Origin: Thermotogota bacterium ADurb.Bin062
GTDB taxonomy: Bacteria > Thermotogota > Thermotogae > MWEM01
NCBI GenBank assembly: GCA_002071085.1
Contig: MWEM01000017.1
Location: 1-51,871 of the forward strand
Length of the DNA: 51,871 nucleotides
Reading direction: 5' to 3'
The position numbers were made by a program, and so were the translations under genes. Below are positions 31,441-40,110 of this stretch, piece after piece. Each line of letters begins with the position of its first letter. Positions within the stretch are counted from its first letter, which is position 1. The notes under the pieces are model-generated. The model worked only from the letters and a program-made list of their open reading frames with translations. It did no database searches and was not told where the DNA came from.

Positions 31441-33486
31441 ATGAAAAAAACTTTGTTCAGCGTTCTTCTGGTTCTTTTAGCCAGCTTCTCTATCCTCATC
31501 GCGAGCGGTTTCTTCGTCGATTTGGATGACAACCCCTACCGAAATGCCATAGAGGGGCTCTTTGAGCTCACGTGGCTCGGTGGCGATTACGGAGAGGAGT
31601 TTTTACCCAAGGAACCTTTGACGAGGGGACAGGCGGCTCATTGGCTGAGCGAGGCGCTGAAACTCCCGAGAATCGAACCGCTCGATATCGATCACCCCGT
31701 CGAAAAGTCCTACACCTATAAGGATCCTCTGGGTGTGATCGACGAGTCCTTCGTCGTCTCCACATATAAGGACATGGATTACCATTACTACAGAGAGGAA
31801 GTGGAAGGCCTTTCTCGGGCCAGAATCTTGCCCATCACTGAAACCTTTGACGTGGACGACCCCATCTCTCAAGAAGAATTTCTCATCTGGCTGGACAACG
31901 CGATTTTCGGTGTGGATGAAAAGTACGATAACACGCGTGCGGAACGGTTTCATCAATTGGGCATCTTGGGAATGCCAAAGAACCCCTCTTCAGAACCGCT
32001 CACTCGAGAATTGGCAGCCTGTATGCTTTATAGTATCATTGGAGACCCGAAATTCCAAGTGGTGACGGTTTTGGTGTCCGCAGATATCCACGGCCACCTC
32101 GAACCCTACAAACCCGTCGGCTCCGATTATTACATCGGCGGTATGGCGAAGATGAGCCGGTACGTGAATCAGGTGTGGTACGACCAAAAAGCGTTGCTAT
32201 TGCTGGACGTGGGTGACGCCCCTTACAACACGAACGTCGCCAACCTCTTCGAAGGCGAGCCGGTTATTCGTATTATGAACTGGATGGGGTACGACGCGAT
32301 GGTACTCGGAAATCACGATTTTGATTTCCCCTTCTCGGTTTTGGAACGGAACGCCAAGCTGGCCGATTTCCCGTTTCTTTCCGCCAATACGCTGAAGGAC
32401 GGCCGTCATCCCGACTTCCTGAAACCCTACCATATCATAGAATGTGGAGGGATCACCTTTGGAATCATCGGGGTTACGGACGATGAGAGCGCGTGGTACA
32501 CGCATCCGAACAACGTGAAAGGGATCACGTTCATCGATCACTTCGAGGCGGCTAAAGAAGCGGTAGCTCAACTAAAAGGAAAAGTCGATTTTATCATCGC
32601 CTTAGCGCATTTGCACGGCGACAATCACGCGCTTAGCCAAAAAGTCGAAGGCATCGACCTGGTCTATGGCGGTGGCACCGACATCGTCGCCTTCCCAGAA
32701 AAGATTCATGATTCGTGGCTGCTGTCCTCGGGGAAGCATGCGGAACTGATTAGCCAAACGAACCTCAACTTCTGGGATAAAGAGGTCCTCGGATTCACCT
32801 TCTCGCACATCTTCCTCTCTCAAAATATGCCCGATGATCCGGTGGTGGATCTCATCGTCAAAAAAGCGGTGTCCGCGATGGATGCCCGGCTGATGCGCGT
32901 CGTTGGCGAAACGAAGGTGTTGCTGGACGGCGAGAGATCGACCGTTCGTTTGAAAGAATCCAACCTTGGGAACGTCATCGCGGACAGTTTAAGGGCGATG
33001 ACCGATGCCGATATCGCCTTACAAAACGGCGGAGGCATACGCGAGAGCGTTCCTCCCGGAAAGATCACGGTCAAAGATATCTACACGGTTCTCCCGTTCG
33101 ATAACACCGTCGTCGTTGTCGAAGCGACGGGTAAGCAAGTCTGGGATGCCCTCGAACACGGAATCGCAGCCTACCCGGGAGCGGCCGGCCAATTCCTGCA
33201 AGTCTCCGGCGTCAGCTACACGTTCGACGCCTCGAAAGAACCTTACCACCGGCTCCTCTCCGTCATCTACAACGGCGCGCCTATAGAGATGGACAGAAAG
33301 TATCGCGTCGTCGCCAACGATTTCTTGACAGGCGGCGGAGATAAATTTCTTATGCTGACAGAGTGTAAAGAGTTGGTCCGAACGAAGTCCTATCTACGTG
33401 ACGCGTTCACCGAGTACTTCCTGAAGAACCCGGTGATCAGCCCGCAGTTAGAGGGCAGAATCACGATCCTGAACCCGGCAAACTAG
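31441..33486 (+). CDS. Exported 5'-nucleotidase/cyclic phosphodiesterase with S-layer-like N-terminus
   Basis: A 681-residue exported enzyme that dephosphorylates nucleotides outside the cytoplasm. Residues 1-22 are a signal peptide. Residues about 25-200 hold S-layer-homology-like segments (FFVDLDDNPYRNAIEGLFEL, FLPKEPLTRGQAAHWL), a surface-attachment module. The calcineurin-like metallophosphatase follows, with D215 and H217 (SADIHGHLEP), GDAPYNTN, N291-H292-D293 (GNHDFDF) and AHLHGDNH. The 5'-nucleotidase C-terminal domain (LGNVIADSLRAM, NGGGIRESVPPG) binds the nucleobase. The specific activity (UshA-like, or 2',3'-cyclic nucleotide phosphodiesterase) cannot be told apart. It lies downstream of a terminator and is followed by one, so it is monocistronic. 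Confidence 0.9.
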   Translation: MKKTLFSVLLVLLASFSILIASGFFVDLDDNPYRNAIEGLFELTWLGGDYGEEFLPKEPLTRGQAAHWLSEALKLPRIEPLDIDHPVEKSYTYKDPLGVIDESFVVSTYKDMDYHYYREEVEGLSRARILPITETFDVDDPISQEEFLIWLDNAIFGVDEKYDNTRAERFHQLGILGMPKNPSSEPLTRELAACMLYSIIGDPKFQVVTVLVSADIHGHLEPYKPVGSDYYIGGMAKMSRYVNQVWYDQKALLLLDVGDAPYNTNVANLFEGEPVIRIMNWMGYDAMVLGNHDFDFPFSVLERNAKLADFPFLSANTLKDGRHPDFLKPYHIIECGGITFGIIGVTDDESAWYTHPNNVKGITFIDHFEAAKEAVAQLKGKVDFIIALAHLHGDNHALSQKVEGIDLVYGGGTDIVAFPEKIHDSWLLSSGKHAELISQTNLNFWDKEVLGFTFSHIFLSQNMPDDPVVDLIVKKAVSAMDARLMRVVGETKVLLDGERSTVRLKESNLGNVIADSLRAMTDADIALQNGGGIRESVPPGKITVKDIYTVLPFDNTVVVVEATGKQVWDALEHGIAAYPGAAGQFLQVSGVSYTFDASKEPYHRLLSVIYNGAPIEMDRKYRVVANDFLTGGGDKFLMLTECKELVRTKSYLRDAFTEYFLKNPVISPQLEGRITILNPAN

Positions 33487-33518
33487 CCGGCTTGATTACG
33501 GGCCCTAGAACCGTGGCG

Positions 33519-33550
33519 AAGAGCGGACGAAAAAGGTCCGCTCTTTTCTT
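33519..33550 (+). terminator. Intrinsic terminator after the nucleotidase gene
   Basis: AAGAGCGGAC pairs with GTCCGCTCTT over a GAAAAAG loop, followed by TTCTT. Confidence 0.9.
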
Positions 33551-33773
33551 GCGAACGCCATCGCGTTTTCAGCCTTCAAGAAACCTGGGGTACGTCACAT
33601 GAAGAGTTTCCCGTAAAACGCAACGGTGTTCTTCCTGACCAAACCTTCCTTTTCCTATTTACCAGAATCCGGTGAACGACCATTAAAGCTAATTTCCTGT
33701 TTCGTATGTTATGATCGAAGGGCGCGATACGTGCGCGAAGATACTATCTCCATATAATGAAAGGAACGACTCA

Positions 33774-35879
33774 ATGGCGAAAACACTCGTGTTAGCGGAA
33801 AAACCTTCGGTCGCGAGGGATATCGCGCGGGTTATGGGCTGCTCTCAAAAAGGCAACGGTTTTCTCGAAGGATCGCGATATGTGGTCACTTGGGCGTTGG
33901 GCCACTTAGTCACCTTGGCGGACCCAGATGCTTACGGCCCCCAGTATAAGACGTGGAAAATGGAGGACCTTCCTCTGTTGCCTACGGAGATGAAATTGGT
34001 GGTAATCAAGGAAACCGGGCGCCAGTTCCAGGTCGTGAAAACTCAGATGATGCGCGGAGACGTGAGCGAGATCGTCATCGCAACCGACGCTGGGCGTGAG
34101 GGAGAACTCGTCGCGCGTTGGATTATCGAGAAAGTACACGTGAGAAAGCCGATCAAACGCTTGTGGATCTCTTCGGTGACCGATCGTGCGATCCAGGAGG
34201 GTTTTACACGGTTACGCGACGGCAGAGACTACGAAAACCTGTATCATTCGGCAGTCGCGCGTTCGGAAGCGGATTGGTATGTGGGAATCAACGCCACCCG
34301 GGCGTTGACCTGCAAGTTCAACGCGCAGCTTTCCTGCGGCCGCGTCCAGAGCCCAACACTCGCTATGATCGCCCATCGTGAAGAGGAGATCCGGCACTTT
34401 GTTCCGAAATCCTATTATGGAATCAGCGCGAAAACGCATGGAGTCACTTTGATCTGGCGCGATAAAAAAACAAAAGAATACCGTACGTTTGATGAAGCGT
34501 ATCGCCTGTCCGTGCTGAAAGGGTTGACCGACAAGACCGCCACCGTGGTGGGGGTTGAAAAAACCGAAAAGAAAACCTTTCCGCCCTTGCTATACAACCT
34601 CACCGAACTCCAAAAAGACGCAAACGCCCGTTTTTCTTTTTCTGCCAAAGACACGCTATCGATTATGCAGTCGCTTTACGAAACCCATAAGTTGCTGACC
34701 TATCCGCGGACAGACTCTCGCTACCTATCGGCCGATATCGTCGACACGATAAGAGAGCGTATCAACGCGTGCGGCGTGGGGATATACGCCCCGTTAGGCG
34801 CCAGAGTGCGAAACCTCTGTATCGGGTCGAACGCCTTCTTCGTGGATGATACCAAGGTCACCGATCACCACGCGATCATCCCGACGGAGCAGAAGGTCTA
34901 TCTCGACAAGCTCAGCCTCGAAGAGCGCAAGATCTACGATCTGGTGATACGCCGATTCTTCGCCGTCCTGCTACCTCCATTCGAATACGAACAGACAGCG
35001 GTGGAAGCCCGGATCAACGGTGAAACTTTTATCGCGAGAGGGAAAAGGGTCCTGAAAGCCGGATGGAAGGAAATCTACGGACATTTCGATGATGAGGATC
35101 CAGATGAAGAGGGGCTCGCAGTTCAAATATTGCCTGAAATTCGTAAGGGAGACCGTTTGACGCTCGACGCGATCTTTGAAACGACCGGAACCACCAAACC
35201 GCCCGCGCGATTTACAGAGGCCACGCTGCTTGCGGCTATGGAGAATCCCGCCCGATGGTTGGAAGGGGAAAAGAAAGACCTTGCGAAAACACTAGGAGAA
35301 ACCGGTGGGCTGGGAACGGTCGCGACACGGGCGGATATCATCGAAAAACTCATCAATACCTTTCTGATCGAGAAGGAAGGCAGAGAATTGCCCATCACCT
35401 CCAAGGGGGAGCAACTGCTGAACTTGGTTCCAAAAGAGTTGAAATCGCCCGCGCTCACCGCTGTTTGGGAACAGAAGCTGGCCTTGATCGCAAAAGGGAC
35501 GCTGAATAAGGACTCGTTCGTGGCAGATATGAAACGCTATGCCTCGGAAATCGTCAAAGAGATCAAAAACAGCGAGGCGGTGTTCAAGCATCAGAACCTG
35601 TCTGGGAAACGGTGTCCCACGTGTGGCAAGAATTTGCTTCTGGTCAAAGACAAACGGGGTAGCCTGTACCTCTGCGAAGATCGGGTGTGCGGTTACCGGG
35701 AACGGATTCTCAGCCCAAAAAAAGTGGCCTTCGAAGACCGGAAGACCGAAAAACAAGGCGGACTGTCCAAGAAAGAAATCCGACAATACCTGCAGTCGCA
35801 GGAGAAATCGGATAATCAGCCACACAACACCGCTCTGGCCGAAGCGCTTAAGCGATTCCAGGAGTCCGAAAAACCATAA
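33774..35879 (+). CDS. topB: DNA topoisomerase III
   Basis: A type IA topoisomerase of 701 residues that resolves single-stranded and recombination intermediates. It starts MAKTLVLAEKPSVARDIARVMG, with the Toprim acidic residues in IATDAGREGE, CGRVQSPTL, and the active-site tyrosine in LLTYPRTDSRYL. The C-terminus holds one zinc-ribbon-like cysteine set (CPTCGKNL then CEDRVCGYRE). I start at the ATG at 33774, after AAAGGAAC; the longer frame from 33711 has no ribosome site and adds non-homologous residues. It has its own transcript between the nucleotidase terminator and the CrtI-like gene. Identity is secure. Confidence 0.95.
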   Translation: MAKTLVLAEKPSVARDIARVMGCSQKGNGFLEGSRYVVTWALGHLVTLADPDAYGPQYKTWKMEDLPLLPTEMKLVVIKETGRQFQVVKTQMMRGDVSEIVIATDAGREGELVARWIIEKVHVRKPIKRLWISSVTDRAIQEGFTRLRDGRDYENLYHSAVARSEADWYVGINATRALTCKFNAQLSCGRVQSPTLAMIAHREEEIRHFVPKSYYGISAKTHGVTLIWRDKKTKEYRTFDEAYRLSVLKGLTDKTATVVGVEKTEKKTFPPLLYNLTELQKDANARFSFSAKDTLSIMQSLYETHKLLTYPRTDSRYLSADIVDTIRERINACGVGIYAPLGARVRNLCIGSNAFFVDDTKVTDHHAIIPTEQKVYLDKLSLEERKIYDLVIRRFFAVLLPPFEYEQTAVEARINGETFIARGKRVLKAGWKEIYGHFDDEDPDEEGLAVQILPEIRKGDRLTLDAIFETTGTTKPPARFTEATLLAAMENPARWLEGEKKDLAKTLGETGGLGTVATRADIIEKLINTFLIEKEGRELPITSKGEQLLNLVPKELKSPALTAVWEQKLALIAKGTLNKDSFVADMKRYASEIVKEIKNSEAVFKHQNLSGKRCPTCGKNLLLVKDKRGSLYLCEDRVCGYRERILSPKKVAFEDRKTEKQGGLSKKEIRQYLQSQEKSDNQPHNTALAEALKRFQESEKP

Positions 35880-36022
35880 AAATTTCCTATGACGGAGTTC
35901 ACCTTTAGTTCTGCGGGACATTCCCAAGTGTATCCCCACACACGCGAGCCACGCACAGAAAGAAATATGATAAACTAACCTCGAAAGAGTCGTGTTCTGG
36001 ATAATAAAAGGAGGGGGGCAGT

Positions 36023-37525
36023 ATGGCTACGAAAAAAGTGTTGATCATCGGCGCCGGTATCGCCGGGCTATCGGCCGCGTCTTACCTGCAGCGAAATGGG
36101 TATTCCACAGAGATATTCGAGGCCCACTACCTTCCGGGAGGCCTTTGCACCGCCTGGAAGCGCGGACAGTATACGTTCGATTATTGTATTCATTGGTTGG
36201 TCGGCACGAATCCGGAAACCGGTTTCGATGTGCTGTGGAATGAATTGGGCGCTTTTCAAAATGAAGATGGCAGCAAAACCCAGATACGGAATTTCGATGA
36301 GTCTTCACGTGTGGAGCTTTCCGACGGGCAAATCGTCCGTTTTTACTCAAACGCGGACCGTCTGAAAGAAGAGCTGCTTCGCGTCGGCCCCGATGACGGT
36401 AAAGAAATCGAGCGGTTAACCAACGATTTAAAAACGCTGAGCCGCCTTATTCCGGTCGCGGATCCCGAAAAAAGAAGCGTTATGTATCGCTTAGCGGTGA
36501 ATCTTCGGTACCTTTCAATTATGAGTCGATTTATGCGGCACCTGAAAACTCCTATGCAAGACTACGCGCGGAAATATCACAGTGAGGCCATACGGAAGGC
36601 TTTGCTCGCGGTGACCCCGGCGGAATGGTCTCTCGCGACGTTGACGATGGGGTTGGGCATGCAGCACAGCCAAGCCGCCGGATATCCCGTCGGAGGCTCC
36701 CTCAATCTAGCTCGGAATATCGAGCGGAAGTACCTCTCTCTGGGCGGTAAAATCCATTACCGTCACCCAGTGGAAAAAATCATCGTGAAAAACGGTCAGG
36801 CGGTCGGTTTGGCGTTAGCGAACGGGGATCAGGTGATGGGGGACGAAATCATCTCCGCAGCTGATGGGCACTCCACGCTGTTTCAAATGCTGGAGGGGAA
36901 ATACCTCACAAAAACGCTGCAGAACGCCTACACACGCTTCCCTCTCTTTCCTTCCTCGGTTTTCATCGCGCTCGGAATCGCCCGGGATATGAAAGACGAG
37001 CCGAAACTGCTTTCTCTAGAGCTGGATTCGCCTCTCGAACTGCCGGATAAGAGCATGCACCCATTCCTCTCGGTGACCCTACGCCATTACGATCCGACAC
37101 TCGCGCCTGCCGGAAAGACCTCCGCCTCCGTTTTATTGAACACTTGGAACGGCGAATTCTGGAAAGACCTCGCCGGCAAAGACCGACCCGCGTACAATGA
37201 GATGAAAAAGGAAATCGGAAACCAAGTGATTGGCCTTTTGGAAAAACGCTTTCCGGGAATACGCTCTGATATAGAGGAAATAGACGTCTCCACACCCTAT
37301 ACGGTCCAACGGTATACGCGCAATTGGCGCGGAAGCTACGAAGGGTTCGGACTGACTCCCGAAACTTTTATGACACGCTTCCCGAAAATGCTTCCGGGTT
37401 TGTCCCATTTTTCTATGATCGGCCAGTGGACGACCCCCGGTGGCGGCCTGCCACCCGCCGCGCTCGACGGCAGGAATATCGCGGCCAAAATCTGCAGAAA
37501 AGACGGGCGGCCTTTTATCGCATAA
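36023..37525 (+). CDS. CrtI-like FAD-dependent oxidoreductase
   Basis: A 500-residue flavoprotein. The N-terminal Rossmann motif GAGIAGLSAASYLQRNGY is followed by the phytoene-desaturase-family signature FEAHYLPGGLCTAWKRGQYTFD, and the C-terminal FAD-binding segment (GQWTTPGGGLPPAALDGRNIAAKI) matches. Relatives include carotenoid desaturases, retinol saturase and unassigned anaerobic enzymes; no carotenoid genes flank it, so a pigment role is not supported. A strong AAAGGAGGGGG site precedes the ATG. It ends convergently with the B12-reactivation gene, their coding regions overlapping by 11 bases. The reaction is unknown. Confidence 0.85.
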   Translation: MATKKVLIIGAGIAGLSAASYLQRNGYSTEIFEAHYLPGGLCTAWKRGQYTFDYCIHWLVGTNPETGFDVLWNELGAFQNEDGSKTQIRNFDESSRVELSDGQIVRFYSNADRLKEELLRVGPDDGKEIERLTNDLKTLSRLIPVADPEKRSVMYRLAVNLRYLSIMSRFMRHLKTPMQDYARKYHSEAIRKALLAVTPAEWSLATLTMGLGMQHSQAAGYPVGGSLNLARNIERKYLSLGGKIHYRHPVEKIIVKNGQAVGLALANGDQVMGDEIISAADGHSTLFQMLEGKYLTKTLQNAYTRFPLFPSSVFIALGIARDMKDEPKLLSLELDSPLELPDKSMHPFLSVTLRHYDPTLAPAGKTSASVLLNTWNGEFWKDLAGKDRPAYNEMKKEIGNQVIGLLEKRFPGIRSDIEEIDVSTPYTVQRYTRNWRGSYEGFGLTPETFMTRFPKMLPGLSHFSMIGQWTTPGGGLPPAALDGRNIAAKICRKDGRPFIA

Positions 37526-38255
37526 CCCCGCCCACGCCTTTGGGGTTTTCTTCGAACACGCCGCCATAACAAAGAGCGGCGTGTTCGCAATTTCTACAGG
37601 GAACGGGCTCGCGCGCTGTCCGGCGCTCTCCGATGCCCAAGACGAAGGTCGTGGATTTCACCGGATGGATCATCGATCCCTTCGTCAAGCGCATTCCTGC
37701 TTGAGCGGCCCCGAGAAGCTCGAAGATGCGCTTCTGCGCGCCAAGCGAGAGGGGAGGGCAACCGGGCGCATATCGTGGCCCGAGTTCCCCTTCGATCTCG
37801 CCGCTCATTCGTTCCAGAAAGACCGAAAAGGCATCTCGGAGCATCAGGGTGCCGAGGCTGTCGGCTAACCATCCTTTGAGCGACTCTCCCTCTGCAAACG
37901 CCCGCGAAGCGGCGTCTTCCAACCCCGACCCTAAGGTGATCAAGCCGATCAGGAGGGAATAGTAGGCCTTCGCATACTCCGGGTTGAAAGGAAACGGAAG
38001 CCGGGGTTCGAGCCATAGCCCGCGCACGATCTCGAAATCGGTAGAAAGAACCGACTCCCCTTGAGCCTCCGCTTTTTGGATGCGAAAGACCGTAAACAGG
38101 GCGAGCGGGTTCGTTTCTATCGATAACAACGTGGGCCAGAGCGTCTCGATCTCTTTCGATATCTTTCTTTTGGAGTCGCTCGAGAGGCCAAGGACCCTTT
38201 CTACCCTCTCCACGGATGGGAAGGGGACCGTTAAAGTCAGCCGCTTCACGCTCAC
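37515..38255 (-). CDS. Stand-alone B12-dependent methionine synthase reactivation domain protein
   Basis: A 246-residue protein resembling the reactivation domain of MetH, separated from the enzyme as in some Thermotogota. The core RYAPGCPPLSLGAQKRIFELL then GMRLTKGSMIHPVKSTTFVLG matches the SAM-binding activation signature, followed by a C-terminal cysteine cluster C-x2-C-x5-C (CRNCEHAALC). The start is the GTG at 38255, overlapping the RACo stop as GTGA; the longer frame intrudes on RACo. It is the last gene of the minus-strand run. In this context it may reductively methylate or repair the corrinoid protein of the cluster rather than methionine synthase. The last 100 bases contain a perfect 12-bp inverted repeat. 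Confidence 0.8.
   Translation of the reverse strand: MSVKRLTLTVPFPSVERVERVLGLSSDSKRKISKEIETLWPTLLSIETNPLALFTVFRIQKAEAQGESVLSTDFEIVRGLWLEPRLPFPFNPEYAKAYYSLLIGLITLGSGLEDAASRAFAEGESLKGWLADSLGTLMLRDAFSVFLERMSGEIEGELGPRYAPGCPPLSLGAQKRIFELLGAAQAGMRLTKGSMIHPVKSTTFVLGIGERRTAREPVPCRNCEHAALCYGGVFEENPKGVGGVMR
37524..37549 (+). terminator. Possible terminator after the CrtI-like gene
   Basis: AACCCC (37524-37529) and GGGGTT (37542-37547) pair around a 12-base loop, followed by TTC. It is short and lies inside the 3' end of the convergent gene, so support is modest. Confidence 0.4.
37553..37587. repeat. Perfect 12-bp inverted repeat inside a coding end
   Basis: CGAACACGCCGC (37553-37564) pairs exactly with GCGGCGTGTTCG (37576-37587) around 11 bases. 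On the minus strand it encodes the last two cysteines of the reactivation protein's cluster. No T run follows on either strand. Confidence 0.6.
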
Positions 38256-40096
38256 GTGAACTCGCCCAGCCTCATTGAACGCCCAAAGAGATCGGAAAAC
38301 TCCGGATGACCTTCCAAACGCACGCTCCTCATCCTTTTCCGCAGGTTCTCCAACCGCTCGGTAGATTGTCGGCAGGCGAGCCACAATGATAGCCCTTTAC
38401 AAGCGGCGTTCCCCACACAGGTGATTTTTGAAGGGTCGATGGGTGGCAACAACCCCGTCGCCACCGCGGCCCGACGATCCAACGCGTTACCGAAAGACCC
38501 CGAAAGAAAGACTCCTGCCAGGTCTTCCGGTCTCATCCCCGCGTTCTCCAGCAATATATCTATGCCGCAACGAATCGCTCCTTTGGCGAGTTGGAACTGC
38601 CGGACATCCCGCTGATCCAGGAACACCTCGTCTCCGCGTATACGCCAGCGAACCTGACCTCGCTCATCACGCCACAAGTCCTTCGGCGGATTCGCCAGCG
38701 ATTCGGGTTTTTCGAAGGCGCCTCCGGGTTTCAATACCCGCTGTTGGAGTAGCCAGGCGATCAAAGAGATCAGTCCCGAACCGCAAAGGCCTTTAGGCGG
38801 CCCGTCTCCGATGACGGTGTATCGGATTTCACCATTTTCGGCGGTGTCGACGCCGGTTATCGCGCCTTCGACTCCGGGCATGCCGTGGGAAATGTTCATT
38901 CCTTCCAGCGCTGGACCCGCCGCGGTGGAGCAACAGAACACCTCGTTCCCTCGGTTCAGCATCATCTCTCCATTCGTTCCGATGTCGACCAAGAGGTATG
39001 GGCTTTGCTGTCGATCGAGCTCACACCACAGGGCGCCCGCCAACGCGTCCGATCCGACATAACCGGCCACGGACGGCAAGAAGACCACCGGCGTATGGGC
39101 TTCCAACGCATAGAAACCGGCCTCTATCGCGTTCGAAGACAATGTTTCGGTCGTGAACGCCCGAAACGGACGCTCACCCAAACGTTCGGGCAGTATCCCC
39201 CAAAACAATTGCTGCATGCAGGTGTTACCGACGAGCCCGACGCAGAGGATCCGCTCCGCCGATATCCGTTGGGTATCCTTTACTTCTTGTATCATCCCGT
39301 CGATCTTGGTCGTCAGCCGCGTTCTCAGCTCTTCCAAACCTCCTGGCGTTCGGGCATGGTTGATCCGCGCGATCACGTCGGTTCCGAACGGAATCTGAGG
39401 GTTCTTCGCGGTGAGCCCGCCTTTCCACTTGCCATTTGTGTCGAGGAGAAAGAGCGTTAACGTGGTCGTGCCAATATCGACAGCGATATAGTAATGGGGG
39501 TTTAGCGCTTCCGCCTCTGTGAGAAAGCCCCTGAGCTGGCCATCCAAGCGGATCTCGGTGAATCGAGGAAACCGAAGCAGATCGGGCAGCTTCCGAGAGA
39601 GGGAGGCAGCCAACACCGGAGAGAGGTCCTCTATAAAAAGCGACGACCGCGGCGCTTCCTGCCCGAGGTCTTGAAAAAGCCACTCCATATCGGAGGCGGC
39701 CTCCGTTTCCTCCGGCCACGTTCGTTCGAGCAGCTGAATCCGCGATTCGCACCCTTCTATCCTCTGCCGCTCGGATGCGCTGAAAGGCTCGGAGAGCGCG
39801 AAAGCGTCCGATTCCAGAGAATCGATCTCCAAAATCCGCAGATCGCCGCGCGCTTTCGCCCGGCAGGCCAAGCGAATTCCGCGTTCGAGCTCGCCTTCCC
39901 CTAAGATGGATTTCTCGGTGTCATCCGGTTCGCTCAGGGTCCCTTGGACACGGATTCTGCATTTCCCGCAACGCCCGGTTCCACCGCAAGCGGATTGCAC
40001 GTAGACCCCGTGCCTTCGTAGGGTTTCGTAAAGCGTTTCCTCCGAACTCGTTTTGAAAAGGCGCGTTTTATAGAGGACATCGAAAGTCTTGTCCAT
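38252..40096 (-). CDS. RACo: reductive activator of corrinoid proteins
   Basis: An ATP-dependent iron-sulfur protein that returns inactive Co(II) corrinoid to Co(I). The 614-residue protein starts with a plant-type [2Fe-2S] ferredoxin domain (C37, C43, C46 and C78 as ligands, in SACGGTGRCGKC and LACRAK). A linker follows, then an ASKHA-fold ATPase (VDIGTTTLTLFLLD, VGNTCMQQLFWG, LLVDIGTNGEMML). It lies 14 bases after the URO-D/thioredoxin gene and overlaps the next gene by 4 bases. RACo proteins occur with O-demethylases and other corrinoid methyltransferases, which supports methyl-transfer function for the whole block. Identity is secure. Confidence 0.92.
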   Translation of the reverse strand: MDKTFDVLYKTRLFKTSSEETLYETLRRHGVYVQSACGGTGRCGKCRIRVQGTLSEPDDTEKSILGEGELERGIRLACRAKARGDLRILEIDSLESDAFALSEPFSASERQRIEGCESRIQLLERTWPEETEAASDMEWLFQDLGQEAPRSSLFIEDLSPVLAASLSRKLPDLLRFPRFTEIRLDGQLRGFLTEAEALNPHYYIAVDIGTTTLTLFLLDTNGKWKGGLTAKNPQIPFGTDVIARINHARTPGGLEELRTRLTTKIDGMIQEVKDTQRISAERILCVGLVGNTCMQQLFWGILPERLGERPFRAFTTETLSSNAIEAGFYALEAHTPVVFLPSVAGYVGSDALAGALWCELDRQQSPYLLVDIGTNGEMMLNRGNEVFCCSTAAGPALEGMNISHGMPGVEGAITGVDTAENGEIRYTVIGDGPPKGLCGSGLISLIAWLLQQRVLKPGGAFEKPESLANPPKDLWRDERGQVRWRIRGDEVFLDQRDVRQFQLAKGAIRCGIDILLENAGMRPEDLAGVFLSGSFGNALDRRAAVATGLLPPIDPSKITCVGNAACKGLSLWLACRQSTERLENLRKRMRSVRLEGHPEFSDLFGRSMRLGEFT

Positions 40097-40110
40097 AACG
40101 GATAGTACAC

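Noticed and set aside
33753..33758. TATAAT box as the topB promoter
   Set aside because: It is only 15 bases from the ATG and would leave almost no leader, overlapping the ribosome-binding region.
38256..38384. Longer start for the B12 reactivation protein
   Set aside because: It would overlap RACo by 133 bases; the GTG overlapping the RACo stop as GTGA is the natural coupled start.
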